20,543 nucleotides of DNA. Source: SIG565 sp045647785. Its GTDB lineage: Bacteria; Bacillota; Clostridia; Oscillospirales; Acutalibacteraceae. Location of the stretch: contig JAZRMU010000006.1 in assembly GCA_045647785.1 (NCBI GenBank), positions 1-20,543 on the forward strand, in the 5' to 3' direction. Positions 8,738 through 16,900 of the stretch are shown piece by piece. The notes below the pieces were generated by a model. The model was not told the DNA's origin. It searched no databases and saw only the letters and a list, made by a program, of their open reading frames with translations. A program made the position numbers and the translations under genes. Each line of letters begins with the position of its first letter. Within the stretch, counting starts at the first letter, position 1.

Positions 8738-9706
8738 TTAACCTACAATGCCTACGCGGTCGATACTCTTAATAAACTGCTTCTGAAGGATGCAGTAGAG
8801 TATGAGCACGGGGGCGATTACCATTAAGCACGCAGCCATAACCGGACCTGCTGTTTCGGCGCTTCCAGGCTGAATGCCATAAGATCCGATGGTGCTATAG
8901 ATTTTAGAAAGGTTTACAGAGAGCATTTCGCTGTTTATGAAATACATACCTGCCAAATAAATATCATTCCAGTGCCAGATAATACTGAATATTGTAACTG
9001 TTAAGAAAGCAACACCCGAGGACGGAACAACGATTCTTAAGAAGGTTTTTACAGGACCTGCACCGTCGATAGAAGCAGCTTCCTCCAGTTCCTTCGGCAT
9101 ACCCTTATAGAACTGAACGAAAATAAAGATGAAGAAGCCTGCCTTAAGACCTACACCAAACAAGCTGGGCAAATAGAATGCAAGCTCGGAGTTGAGCAGG
9201 TTCGGACGAAGCTCAATTCCGCCTAACAGTTCTTTGCCGATAAAATTAAGAATTCCAAGGAAGTCGAAATAGCGCATATTGAGCATTAGCGGTATCATAA
9301 GCATATTGGTCGGCACCAAAATGGTTACGATAAGAAAAAACATTAAAAAGTTTTTGCCCTTGAAATCAAAACGGGCAAGGCCGTAGGCGTATACCGAGCA
9401 GGAAACAACCTCGATAAGACCTGCGATAATTTCGGTCTTAATGGTGTTGAAGAAGCCTGTCGGATATTTTAAGCAGTCCCAAGCTATTGTAAAGTTGTCG
9501 AATGTATAGGTTTTTGAAATCCAAACAACAGTGGGGTCGTTAAAATCATAATGCGAACGAACGGATGCTGCAATCATATAAAGCAGCGGATAAATAATGA
9601 TGTAGCCTACCGTTATAAGAAATACCCAGCGAATAATCGGAATTATTATTGCTGCAGCAGTATTCCTTGCCTTTAAAGGGGAAATTTCTTTATTAAATAA
9701 CTTCAT
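8738..9706 (-). CDS. Carbohydrate ABC transporter permease, MalG type (322 aa), second pair
   Basis: This is an integral membrane subunit of a type I carbohydrate importer. I chose the ATG at 9706 because AGGAGG lies 8 nt upstream; another ATG at 9712 is too close to the site, and the longer frame to 9784 lies inside the preceding gene. Six membrane segments can be read, starting with a WVFLITVGYIIIYPLLYM helix. The EAA loop that docks on the ATPase reads EAASIDGAGPVKTFLRIVVP, the MalG form. The ribosome site directly overlaps the stop codon of the preceding MalF-type gene (TAAGGAGG), so the pair is coupled. It has no receptor beside it in the operon; the lipoprotein at 6597-7937 is the likely one. 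No ATPase is encoded nearby. Confidence 0.93.
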   Translation of the reverse strand: MKLFNKEISPLKARNTAAAIIIPIIRWVFLITVGYIIIYPLLYMIAASVRSHYDFNDPTVVWISKTYTFDNFTIAWDCLKYPTGFFNTIKTEIIAGLIEVVSCSVYAYGLARFDFKGKNFLMFFLIVTILVPTNMLMIPLMLNMRYFDFLGILNFIGKELLGGIELRPNLLNSELAFYLPSLFGVGLKAGFFIFIFVQFYKGMPKELEEAASIDGAGPVKTFLRIVVPSSGVAFLTVTIFSIIWHWNDIYLAGMYFINSEMLSVNLSKIYSTIGSYGIQPGSAETAGPVMAACLMVIAPVLILYCILQKQFIKSIDRVGIVG

Positions 9707-9719
9707 TTTCATTTCCTCC

Positions 9720-10625
9720 TTAAGACCATTTCTTGAGACAGAACTGATTATATGCCACCAAAACAAGCGCCATAATTGCACCAACTATTACGAAGTACAT
9801 CCAAAGCATTGCCGACGAGCGGTCATATACGGTTTGGGTACTCATAAGATCATAAGCCGATGCCATTACATACTCATTAGCAGTAATGAGCTCTATCATT
9901 GTGTAAACCATTACAAGAAGAATATTGTTGCCAAGCATCGGGAAGGTTATGTACCAAAACTCTTCCCACTTTGAGCAGCCCTCAACACGGGCAACCTCAT
10001 AAAGATGATCGGGAATTGACTGCAGACCCGAAATAAAGAGGATAATCTGAACACCGCAGCTCCATAATAGGTTAAATACGCTGCTGATATAGCCCGAAAT
10101 AAGCTCGTTGATTTCCTCCGGCAGACCGAGGTTTGCAAGAATTGCATCAAAGTTTATCATACTGCTGTATGCCGCCGCGGCATCGCCCGAGGTGTCTCCA
10201 AGTACCATACCTGCTTTAGCAAGGTAGCTGATAATAACACCTGTGGCGATAATAACCGGCAGGAAGAATATAGCGCGTGCTATCATTCTGCCGTGGAACT
10301 TCTGGTTAAGAATTATTGCAAGAATAAGGCTTAATGCCAGAATAATCGGCACCTGAACAGTGAAGCTTGAAATAGCATTCTTGAGATTCTCAAGATAATA
10401 GGGGTCGGAATTAATAGCATATTTATAATGTGTAAGACCAACGAAGGTTGTATTAACACCGCCCGATACAATGTTTACATTACAGAACGAATAATAAATT
10501 GAGGAAAAAAGAGGTACTACGAAGAACAGTATCAGTCCTATAACCCAAGGAAGAACGAACAGCATACCGTAGCGACTTTTAAGCGCCTCTACACCCTTTT
10601 TCTTGCGTGCAATTTTTGTAGCCAT
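9720..10625 (-). CDS. Carbohydrate ABC transporter permease, MalF type (301 aa), second pair
   Basis: This membrane subunit pairs with the MalG-type protein encoded next. The start is the ATG at 10625, preceded by GGGAGGTGA; an in-frame GTG at 10634 overlaps that ribosome site and is less likely. After a basic ARKKK start come the MLFVLPWVIGLILFFVVPLF helix and further membrane segments. The EAA-loop equivalent reads EVARVEGCSKWEEFWYITFP. A loop between about residues 140 and 180, after AKAGMVLGDTSG, is longer than in classical MalF-family members of this size. The ribosome site overlaps the TAG of the DUF5696 gene (TAGGGAGGTG), showing tight coupling. Family assignment is firm; substrate is not. 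Confidence 0.93.
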   Translation of the reverse strand: MATKIARKKKGVEALKSRYGMLFVLPWVIGLILFFVVPLFSSIYYSFCNVNIVSGGVNTTFVGLTHYKYAINSDPYYLENLKNAISSFTVQVPIILALSLILAIILNQKFHGRMIARAIFFLPVIIATGVIISYLAKAGMVLGDTSGDAAAAYSSMINFDAILANLGLPEEINELISGYISSVFNLLWSCGVQIILFISGLQSIPDHLYEVARVEGCSKWEEFWYITFPMLGNNILLVMVYTMIELITANEYVMASAYDLMSTQTVYDRSSAMLWMYFVIVGAIMALVLVAYNQFCLKKWS

Positions 10626-10638
10626 ACTGTTCACCTCC

Positions 10639-12858
10639 CTACAGAATTATCAGACAGTCGTTAGCCTTAACTACGCCGTCTGCCGACTGGTAATCGTTTT
10701 GAGAATAGTTAATGTAAATCTTAACACCGTTTGAATAGGTAGTAATTCTTACATCGTCGCTCACTATTTCGTGGTTCTTAATGGTCTGACCGCTGATAGC
10801 CTTATAATACTCGCTATAATCGGCAGCAGCCTTAATAATATCATCCTTATTACCCGAATACATACCGCCATAGATATCCTTATGAGAGGAAAGTGTTGCG
10901 GTTACATCGTAGTTTTCATAGATAGAAAAGAGCATTGATGCGCCGCCCTCAAGAGCCATGAGCTTCTTGGTAGCGTAGGTGATTCCTGTGTTTACAGGCT
11001 CACTGGTAATTGCGGTTTTACCCTTTGTAACTATCTGATAGAAGGGTACATCGTATGTAAAGATTTCCTGACGCGACGAATTAACAGGTGTGTTGAAAAT
11101 AACATCCGCTGCAGTAACGGCATAAGCGTTAGCACCGCTTGCAGCTACCTGATAACCGCCGTTTTTGAAGGTATTCATAATACCCTGCGCCTGAACACCC
11201 ATATTACCCTTAACAAAATAATCCGGATTATCAAAATCAGAATATGCGGTAGCTGTTAAGGTTTCAAAGCTTACGCCCGAAATATCATAGCTACCCATTT
11301 TCTTAAACAGCTTATTAGCCACACTGTCAAGCTTGTTTCTGCTGAACATTCTATGGCGATCGTAGTTCTCCTTATCTAGGATTTGTGCACCCTTAGTAAT
11401 CTTGTAAACATACGCTGCCATCCTACTTGCAGATTTAGCAGAATCAGAGGTTGTATAGCCATCGCTGCCTACAGAAAACTCGGTGAGGTTAAAGTCAACA
11501 AAGCTTGCTATCGAATTTTCTTTGCAATACTGTGTAAAGCTTGCCAGCTCCTTCTTGCTGCCAAACGCAGAGCCAAGACCGAAGCCGCCTGCAACCTTCT
11601 TGATATCAAGACCGCTTTCACCAAAGCCTGAGAGCAGAACATTGGGGCGAACGCCTGTTGATGATAACTCATTTAAAATGTTTTGAGCCTGATTGTAGGT
11701 TGTGAGCGGAAGAAGTGCATCATAGGGGAAGCCTAAAATATTGCGCTTTTCGAGCACGCCTCCGATAAACTCAAGTGAATAAACGGGGTCGGCAATTTTA
11801 TCGTTTGCCTTGTTATCACCGTACAGGTAGTTCTGATAGCATTTAGCCATACCTGTATAGTTAGCATTCTCGCCCGAAAGCGGAATAAATTCAACCGCAA
11901 ATACAGTATCCTTAATTGGCTCGCTTGAATAGATAAGACGGTCAGCAGCACCAACATTTGAATGGGTGTAGTCGCCCGAACGGAGAGCAAAGTTTGCATA
12001 AACGGTTGTATATGCAGTAGCATTATCGTTAACAACGGCGGTTACACTTGCATTCTCAACACCCGAGGTGATGATAGCGCAAACAGCCTCGTTGCCCTTC
12101 TTTAAGCCATAAACCGGAAGGTATACATTCTTCTGATTGGTGAGGTCGTGCTTAATTCCGAGCGAAGCATCGCGTCCGTACACCTCTGAAGTATAAGTGC
12201 TGGTTTCAATAACAGGATCGTTAAGATCAATCACAGCACCGCTGCCGGAGGGGAAGAACACATAGGAATCCTCCTTGCCGTGCTCGGCTGCACAGAAGTA
12301 AGGAGCTACATCAATGCTGTATACAGCGTTCTCGCCCTCAACAATATTTGCGGTGTTAACAGCAATTTTAATGCCATTTTCGGTCAATGAATACTCAACC
12401 GGAACTATACAGTCAGCATCCTTAAACATATAGGAAACAGTAACTGTTTTTGTATCCTTGTTGTACTCGGAAGCAAAGGTTCCTTTGTACACACTATGTG
12501 TAAAGGCGCGGGCGGTAGCAACTGCACTTTCACCCTGTACCTTATAGTTAACGTAGATAGCCGATTCAAGGAAGTTGCGTGCGCGATGCTGCTTTTCCGC
12601 GCTGGGGGTATCTAAATACTCCGAGGGGGTAGTAGACCACTTAACGCCTGTGGACTTATCGGTTATTACTACACACTTTTCATCGTCCTCCCAAGAAAGT
12701 GCGTATCTATCATTTTCATCAAGCACGCCTGCCTGAAGCTTGCCCTCCGGCATAAATTCAGTTATGTCAATGGCTGCTTCCTTCTTGCAGCCTGCAAGGG
12801 TGAATACCAATGCCGCACAGATGACAAATGATACAATTCTTAAAATAGATTTTTTCAT
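10639..12858 (-). CDS. DUF5696-type lipoprotein, possible glycoside-hydrolase-like TIM barrel (739 aa)
   Basis: The protein begins with a lipoprotein signal (MKKSILRIVSFVICAALVF, then lipobox LAGC, Cys24), so it is exported and lipid-anchored. An AGGAGGG site precedes the ATG. Residues about 45-330 look like a beta-rich domain (ENDRYALSWEDDEKCVVITD, then VKWSTTPSEYLDTP). From about 370 on, the sequence alternates strands and helices as in a TIM barrel: YNQAQNILNELSSTGVRPNV, FGSKKELASFTQYCKENSIA with following SFVDFNLTEF, and ISGVSFETLTATAYSDF. I recall proteins of this type, annotated DUF5696, beside sugar importers in Bacillota. The name rests on memory of context and appearance. It may trim or bind glycans at the cell surface, but no catalytic residues can be assigned. 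Neighbours on both sides are transporter genes. Confidence 0.65.
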   Translation of the reverse strand: MKKSILRIVSFVICAALVFTLAGCKKEAAIDITEFMPEGKLQAGVLDENDRYALSWEDDEKCVVITDKSTGVKWSTTPSEYLDTPSAEKQHRARNFLESAIYVNYKVQGESAVATARAFTHSVYKGTFASEYNKDTKTVTVSYMFKDADCIVPVEYSLTENGIKIAVNTANIVEGENAVYSIDVAPYFCAAEHGKEDSYVFFPSGSGAVIDLNDPVIETSTYTSEVYGRDASLGIKHDLTNQKNVYLPVYGLKKGNEAVCAIITSGVENASVTAVVNDNATAYTTVYANFALRSGDYTHSNVGAADRLIYSSEPIKDTVFAVEFIPLSGENANYTGMAKCYQNYLYGDNKANDKIADPVYSLEFIGGVLEKRNILGFPYDALLPLTTYNQAQNILNELSSTGVRPNVLLSGFGESGLDIKKVAGGFGLGSAFGSKKELASFTQYCKENSIASFVDFNLTEFSVGSDGYTTSDSAKSASRMAAYVYKITKGAQILDKENYDRHRMFSRNKLDSVANKLFKKMGSYDISGVSFETLTATAYSDFDNPDYFVKGNMGVQAQGIMNTFKNGGYQVAASGANAYAVTAADVIFNTPVNSSRQEIFTYDVPFYQIVTKGKTAITSEPVNTGITYATKKLMALEGGASMLFSIYENYDVTATLSSHKDIYGGMYSGNKDDIIKAAADYSEYYKAISGQTIKNHEIVSDDVRITTYSNGVKIYINYSQNDYQSADGVVKANDCLIIL

Positions 12859-12876
12859 TTTAATCCCTCCTGTGCG

Positions 12877-15015
12877 TTATCTGAAGAATGCCTCAAGGTA
12901 AACTGTTTCTACAAAGTTTTTGGTCTGCTGTAAAAGAATTGCAATCATAAACAAAAGGAATACGATGAGCACCATTGCAAGCAGGGTTACAACTGTTGTG
13001 AAAATGAATTTACCAAAGGTATACTCGTGTAAATTTATAAGTCCCATAACAAGTATGATAGCGGTAAATATAATACATACATAGGACAGAATGTTCATAA
13101 CATTTGCTTCATTCAATGTCAGAACCTCGGAAAGAACGTTCTGTGCTGCAGCCTGAATAATCATGGGAATTAAGCTGTAGCAGGTTACAATGTAGATATC
13201 CTTTAATTTACCCTTGCCCTCCATAAGAGTACATACAGCCCAGTTGGCTAATGTGAAGAGGAGTACAAGACCAAAGGTCTGTGCCAAAGCGTACCACGCA
13301 TTAGCATTGCGGATATCGGTTGTGTTGAATAGGAAACCGCTTGAGAATCCAATAATCTTAAATGCGTACCACACTAAAAGGAAGCAGGTAGCAATAAGCA
13401 CCGAACCACCCTTATTGCGCTTGACTTCATAGAAGGTATCTGCCGGATGCAGCAGTGTTCCAAGTGCAATCTTAAGCTTGCGGTTCTTTATAAGAACAAC
13501 ATTGTATTTTTTCTTGAAATGGAGCAGAACTGCGATTACTGCAATTAAAACTACAACACCTATAGTAATGTAAATAAAGTTATCCTTCAGAATATCCTTA
13601 CGCACATACTCAAAGGCGCGGCTGTAGGTATCGCGGTCCTCACCGAGTCTTGCATACTCGAGCGCACCCTTGTAATCCTCTAACAGTATTTTTGCCTTGG
13701 CAATACCGCGGTAGGCTACAAGGCTGTTAGCATCGAGGTTAAGCACCTCGTGCCAAAGGGGTTCAGCGTCAACATAGTCGCCGTTGATGGTCATGGTCTG
13801 TGCTTTTTCAACTAAATCGCCATAAGCATTGCGCTTGAATACAGTAATCGAATCTTTTTCGGCATCGATAATATAAATCTTGCCGTTCATATCGGTAATG
13901 GCTTTAGCTTCCTTGAAGGTACCGTACTGTGTACCGTCGTTAACGCCGCCGCCAAAGGTATTGAGCAGGTTACACTCAATATCGTAAACATAAACCCTAC
14001 CGTAGGTTACGTCAAGCAGATAGATGAAGTTGTTTTCATCTACTGTAACAGATGATACGTCGTGTCCGCGGGCGCGCACACCCTCACGAACAGTTTCTTC
14101 TGTTGCAAAGACAACTGCATCGGAGCTAACAACCGTAGTATCTGTTTTATCCTTGAGGATGTTGGTACCTGTGGGGTTAAGACGCTTAACCGAGCCTGCA
14201 GCAGCACCTGTTGTTGAGGTAGCACCTGTACAGGTGTAGATATAGCCGTCGGCACCAAGCTCCATATCAACGAAGGAATACGGAAGCTTTTTCTCAATCT
14301 TTGAAAGCTTCTCATTGTTCATAAACAGCATATCCCAGAGGTTGTTCATAGCCTCGAATACTGTGGATTTAACAACGTTAGCACCGAAGAAGCCCTTGAA
14401 CTCATATTCGGGGGTATACATAGCCGCACCGTAGAAGCAGCCTTCAGACAGAACGTAGATGTAACCCATATTATCCTTAACAATCTTAACTGGCTGATAA
14501 TGAAGTGTTTCAGGCCACATTTCGCTTTCAGGCTGTGTGAGAACGGACTTAACAACACCGTTTGCGTCGCTAATTAGCACACGGCCGCCTGCATAGTCGG
14601 CAATATATAAGGTTTCATTTTCATCTACTAAAATTCCGCGAGCACCAACAAAGGTTATTTCCTCGCCGTTTTTATCTAGCTTATCGATGATCTTTATAAG
14701 ATTAAAATCCTCGTCAGTTATAACTACGCGACCGAGCTCTTCATCTAATATGTAGAGCTTACCATCGCGTGCGTAGATATCGAAAAGTGTACCAAAATTA
14801 TCAACACCCTCAATATCGAGCGAGGTAACGGTATCGTAATGCTCGAACATCGGTCTTGCATAGACAAGGTCCTTTTGATTGTTTACACCTGCCCAGTTAG
14901 AAGTAGCATCGTTGGGCATATCGGTGAAATCGGTTTCGGCAGCTGCCGAAATGCTAAACGTACAAAGAATAACTACGCAGAGCAATAAGGATAAAATTCT
15001 CTTCAAATTACGCAT
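12877..15015 (-). CDS. Exported NHL-type beta-propeller / TPR protein with C-terminal Yip1-like membrane domain (712 aa)
   Basis: Residues 1-26 form a signal peptide with a probable cut at SAAAE. Residues about 55-400 hold repeated propeller blades of the NHL/six-bladed type, for example FDIYARDGKLYILDEELGRV, LYIADYAGGRVLISDANG and FIYLLDVTYGRVYVYD. A TPR-like helical pair follows (AEPLWHEVLNLDANSLVAYR and DYKGALEYARLGE, about 410-460). A membrane helix is at about 478-497. The C-terminal 200 residues carry about five more helices starting at ALGTLLHPADTFYEVKRNKG, the pattern of the Yip1/YIP1 family. The propeller would face outside and the Yip1 part would lie in the membrane. The gene sits 14 nt after a MalG-type gene whose TAA overlaps its ribosome site (TAAGGGGG). 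Function is unknown; a sensor or scaffold for the neighbouring importers is inferred. Confidence 0.8.
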   Translation of the reverse strand: MRNLKRILSLLLCVVILCTFSISAAAETDFTDMPNDATSNWAGVNNQKDLVYARPMFEHYDTVTSLDIEGVDNFGTLFDIYARDGKLYILDEELGRVVITDEDFNLIKIIDKLDKNGEEITFVGARGILVDENETLYIADYAGGRVLISDANGVVKSVLTQPESEMWPETLHYQPVKIVKDNMGYIYVLSEGCFYGAAMYTPEYEFKGFFGANVVKSTVFEAMNNLWDMLFMNNEKLSKIEKKLPYSFVDMELGADGYIYTCTGATSTTGAAAGSVKRLNPTGTNILKDKTDTTVVSSDAVVFATEETVREGVRARGHDVSSVTVDENNFIYLLDVTYGRVYVYDIECNLLNTFGGGVNDGTQYGTFKEAKAITDMNGKIYIIDAEKDSITVFKRNAYGDLVEKAQTMTINGDYVDAEPLWHEVLNLDANSLVAYRGIAKAKILLEDYKGALEYARLGEDRDTYSRAFEYVRKDILKDNFIYITIGVVVLIAVIAVLLHFKKKYNVVLIKNRKLKIALGTLLHPADTFYEVKRNKGGSVLIATCFLLVWYAFKIIGFSSGFLFNTTDIRNANAWYALAQTFGLVLLFTLANWAVCTLMEGKGKLKDIYIVTCYSLIPMIIQAAAQNVLSEVLTLNEANVMNILSYVCIIFTAIILVMGLINLHEYTFGKFIFTTVVTLLAMVLIVFLLFMIAILLQQTKNFVETVYLEAFFR

Positions 15016-15029
15016 ATCGCTCTACCCCC

Positions 15030-15965
15030 TTAATCCTTCATACCGGAGTTACTCATTGTTTCCATTACATTACTCTGCGAAATGAGATATACGATAATAG
15101 GCGGAATCATCATAATAACCTGAACCGCCATCGCATTACCAGTACGGGCAATACCGCCTGCGGTAATCTGGCTCATAGCAGAGGGAAGTGTTTTGAGCGA
15201 CTCGGTGAATATTGTTGTACCCGAAGCTGTTGACCACATATCGCGGAACGCGAACAGTAAGAGGGTTAACCAGCAGGGCTTAACCATCGGCATAACAATC
15301 TGCCAGAAAATACGCGGATAGCCTGCGCCGTCGATACGTGCTGCTTCAAGCAGAGAATCCGGAACGGAGCCATCCATGTACTGTTTCATAAGGAATACAC
15401 CCATCGACGACGGAATGTGCGGCAGAATATATACCCAATAGGTATCGATAATACCCATTTTTGAGAAGATAATGTACTGCGGAACACCAAGTGTAGTTCC
15501 GTTGTAGAGAAGAGCGAACTGTACAATCATAAATACAATTCCTGTCCACTTATATTTGCCCTTTGAGAAGAAGAAGGCCGCAGCTGCTGCACAAAGAATG
15601 TGGCAAACGGTACCGACAATTGTAATAAACATGGTGTTGAACACATATCTCGAAAGCGGAACCTGCAGCTTTGAAAGTAGGGACGGTAAAAGCGTGTAGT
15701 TAGTAAGAGTAGGACGTCTTACGAAGAATTTCGGCGGGAATGCCAAAATTTCATCCATCGGCTTAAGCGAGGTAACTACAGAATAGATAAGCGGAAGTAT
15801 GCAGATAGCGCCGAAGCCTAAAAGACATACTACAAAGAAGCCTGTAACAAACTTTGAACGGGTATAGCGTTTGTACTGCAACTCGCTTGTATCAAATAGC
15901 TTGAACTTGCGAAGCTCATTTCTGAACTTTCTCCATTTAGCTTTAATAGCTTTAAATAATTTCAT
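15030..15965 (-). CDS. Carbohydrate ABC transporter permease, MalG type (311 aa), first pair
   Basis: This membrane subunit of a sugar importer has a basic cytoplasmic N-terminus of about 40 residues (KLFKAIKAKWRKFRNELRK), then the FVTGFFVVCLLGFGAICILP helix and further segments. The EAA loop reads EAARIDGAGYPRIFWQIVMP, a textbook MalG form. The ATG at 15965 follows GGGGGGTG by 8 nt, and that site overlaps the TAG of the MalF-type gene before it. The pair is encoded directly after the 963-residue receptor, so these three form one importer. As with the second pair, the ATPase must come from elsewhere. Confidence 0.93.
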   Translation of the reverse strand: MKLFKAIKAKWRKFRNELRKFKLFDTSELQYKRYTRSKFVTGFFVVCLLGFGAICILPLIYSVVTSLKPMDEILAFPPKFFVRRPTLTNYTLLPSLLSKLQVPLSRYVFNTMFITIVGTVCHILCAAAAAFFFSKGKYKWTGIVFMIVQFALLYNGTTLGVPQYIIFSKMGIIDTYWVYILPHIPSSMGVFLMKQYMDGSVPDSLLEAARIDGAGYPRIFWQIVMPMVKPCWLTLLLFAFRDMWSTASGTTIFTESLKTLPSAMSQITAGGIARTGNAMAVQVIMMIPPIIVYLISQSNVMETMSNSGMKD

Positions 15966-15979
15966 ATTGCAGCACCCCC

Positions 15980-16900
15980 CTATTTACCCATATTATTAAG
16001 CAGTTTTGCTACGAAATGACGGAACAGAGCCATCATAGCGAATAGGAATATAGAGATTGCAGCAGCATAGCCCATTTCCATTCGGGTGTTCGCAACGTCG
16101 TTCAAATAAAGCACTATTGTATCTGCGCAGTTATTAACGGTCGGGTATCCGCAAAGGGTGGAAATTACAGCACCAATTGAGAAAGCACCTGCAATCTGCA
16201 TAACTGCACCGAAGAGAAGAATCTCCTTCATACAGGGAAGTGTTATGTACCATAGCTCCTGCCAACGGTTTCGAATACCGTCGATAGCACCTGCTTCAAA
16301 GAGCGATACATTAAGTCCCTGAAGACCTGCGATGTCGGCGAGGAAGGATACACCCATACTCGACCAGATAGTAATCGCAATGATAATCGGAACGATGTAA
16401 TCAGGTGTTGTCAGCCAAAGAATAGGCTCGTTAATGAGTCCCACGCTTAACAGCAAGCTGTTTACATAACCGTATGTATCGGAGCTGAATGCTATCTGCC
16501 AGATGAAGTATGCGTTACCAACAAGGGCAGGCGCGTAGAAAAGGAAAGACATAAACGCGCGTACCTTGGGGTTAAACTCATTGATAAACCAAGCAAGCAC
16601 ATAGGAAAGCAGGAAGCCTGCAGGTGCAGTTGCTACGGCAAGAATGAGGGTGTTTATGGTGATAGTCATAAACATATCATCCGTAACGAACATACGAAGG
16701 AAGTTCTCAAGACCTATAAATTTAGGTGTACCAAGCATATCGTATGAACAAAACGAAAGGAATAGCGAGGTTATAATCGGAAGAACTGTGAAAAGGAAGA
16801 AAAGCACAAGGAAGGGAAGCGACAGTGTGAATAGCGAAATCTCGCTACCGCCGAACGATGACTTTGCTTTTTTTGCCTTTATAGGATTATTTTTAGTCAA
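15980..16900 (-). CDS. Carbohydrate ABC transporter permease, MalF type (306 aa), first pair, TTG start
   Basis: This is the membrane partner of the MalG-type protein encoded next. The frame is open to 16927, but no ATG fits. The TTG at 16900 lies 9 nt after a GAGAGGGG ribosome site and overlaps the receptor stop codon by 8 nt (TTGACTAA), so I chose it; an upstream TTG at 16927 has no good site. The lysine-rich start is followed by a SLPFLVLFFLFTVLPIITSLFL-type helix and about five more. The EAA loop reads EAGAIDGIRNRWQELWYITLP, with Gly in place of the second Ala, as is common in MalF proteins. The overlap implies strict translational coupling to the receptor. Confidence 0.92.
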   Translation of the reverse strand: MTKNNPIKAKKAKSSFGGSEISLFTLSLPFLVLFFLFTVLPIITSLFLSFCSYDMLGTPKFIGLENFLRMFVTDDMFMTITINTLILAVATAPAGFLLSYVLAWFINEFNPKVRAFMSFLFYAPALVGNAYFIWQIAFSSDTYGYVNSLLLSVGLINEPILWLTTPDYIVPIIIAITIWSSMGVSFLADIAGLQGLNVSLFEAGAIDGIRNRWQELWYITLPCMKEILLFGAVMQIAGAFSIGAVISTLCGYPTVNNCADTIVLYLNDVANTRMEMGYAAAISIFLFAMMALFRHFVAKLLNNMGK

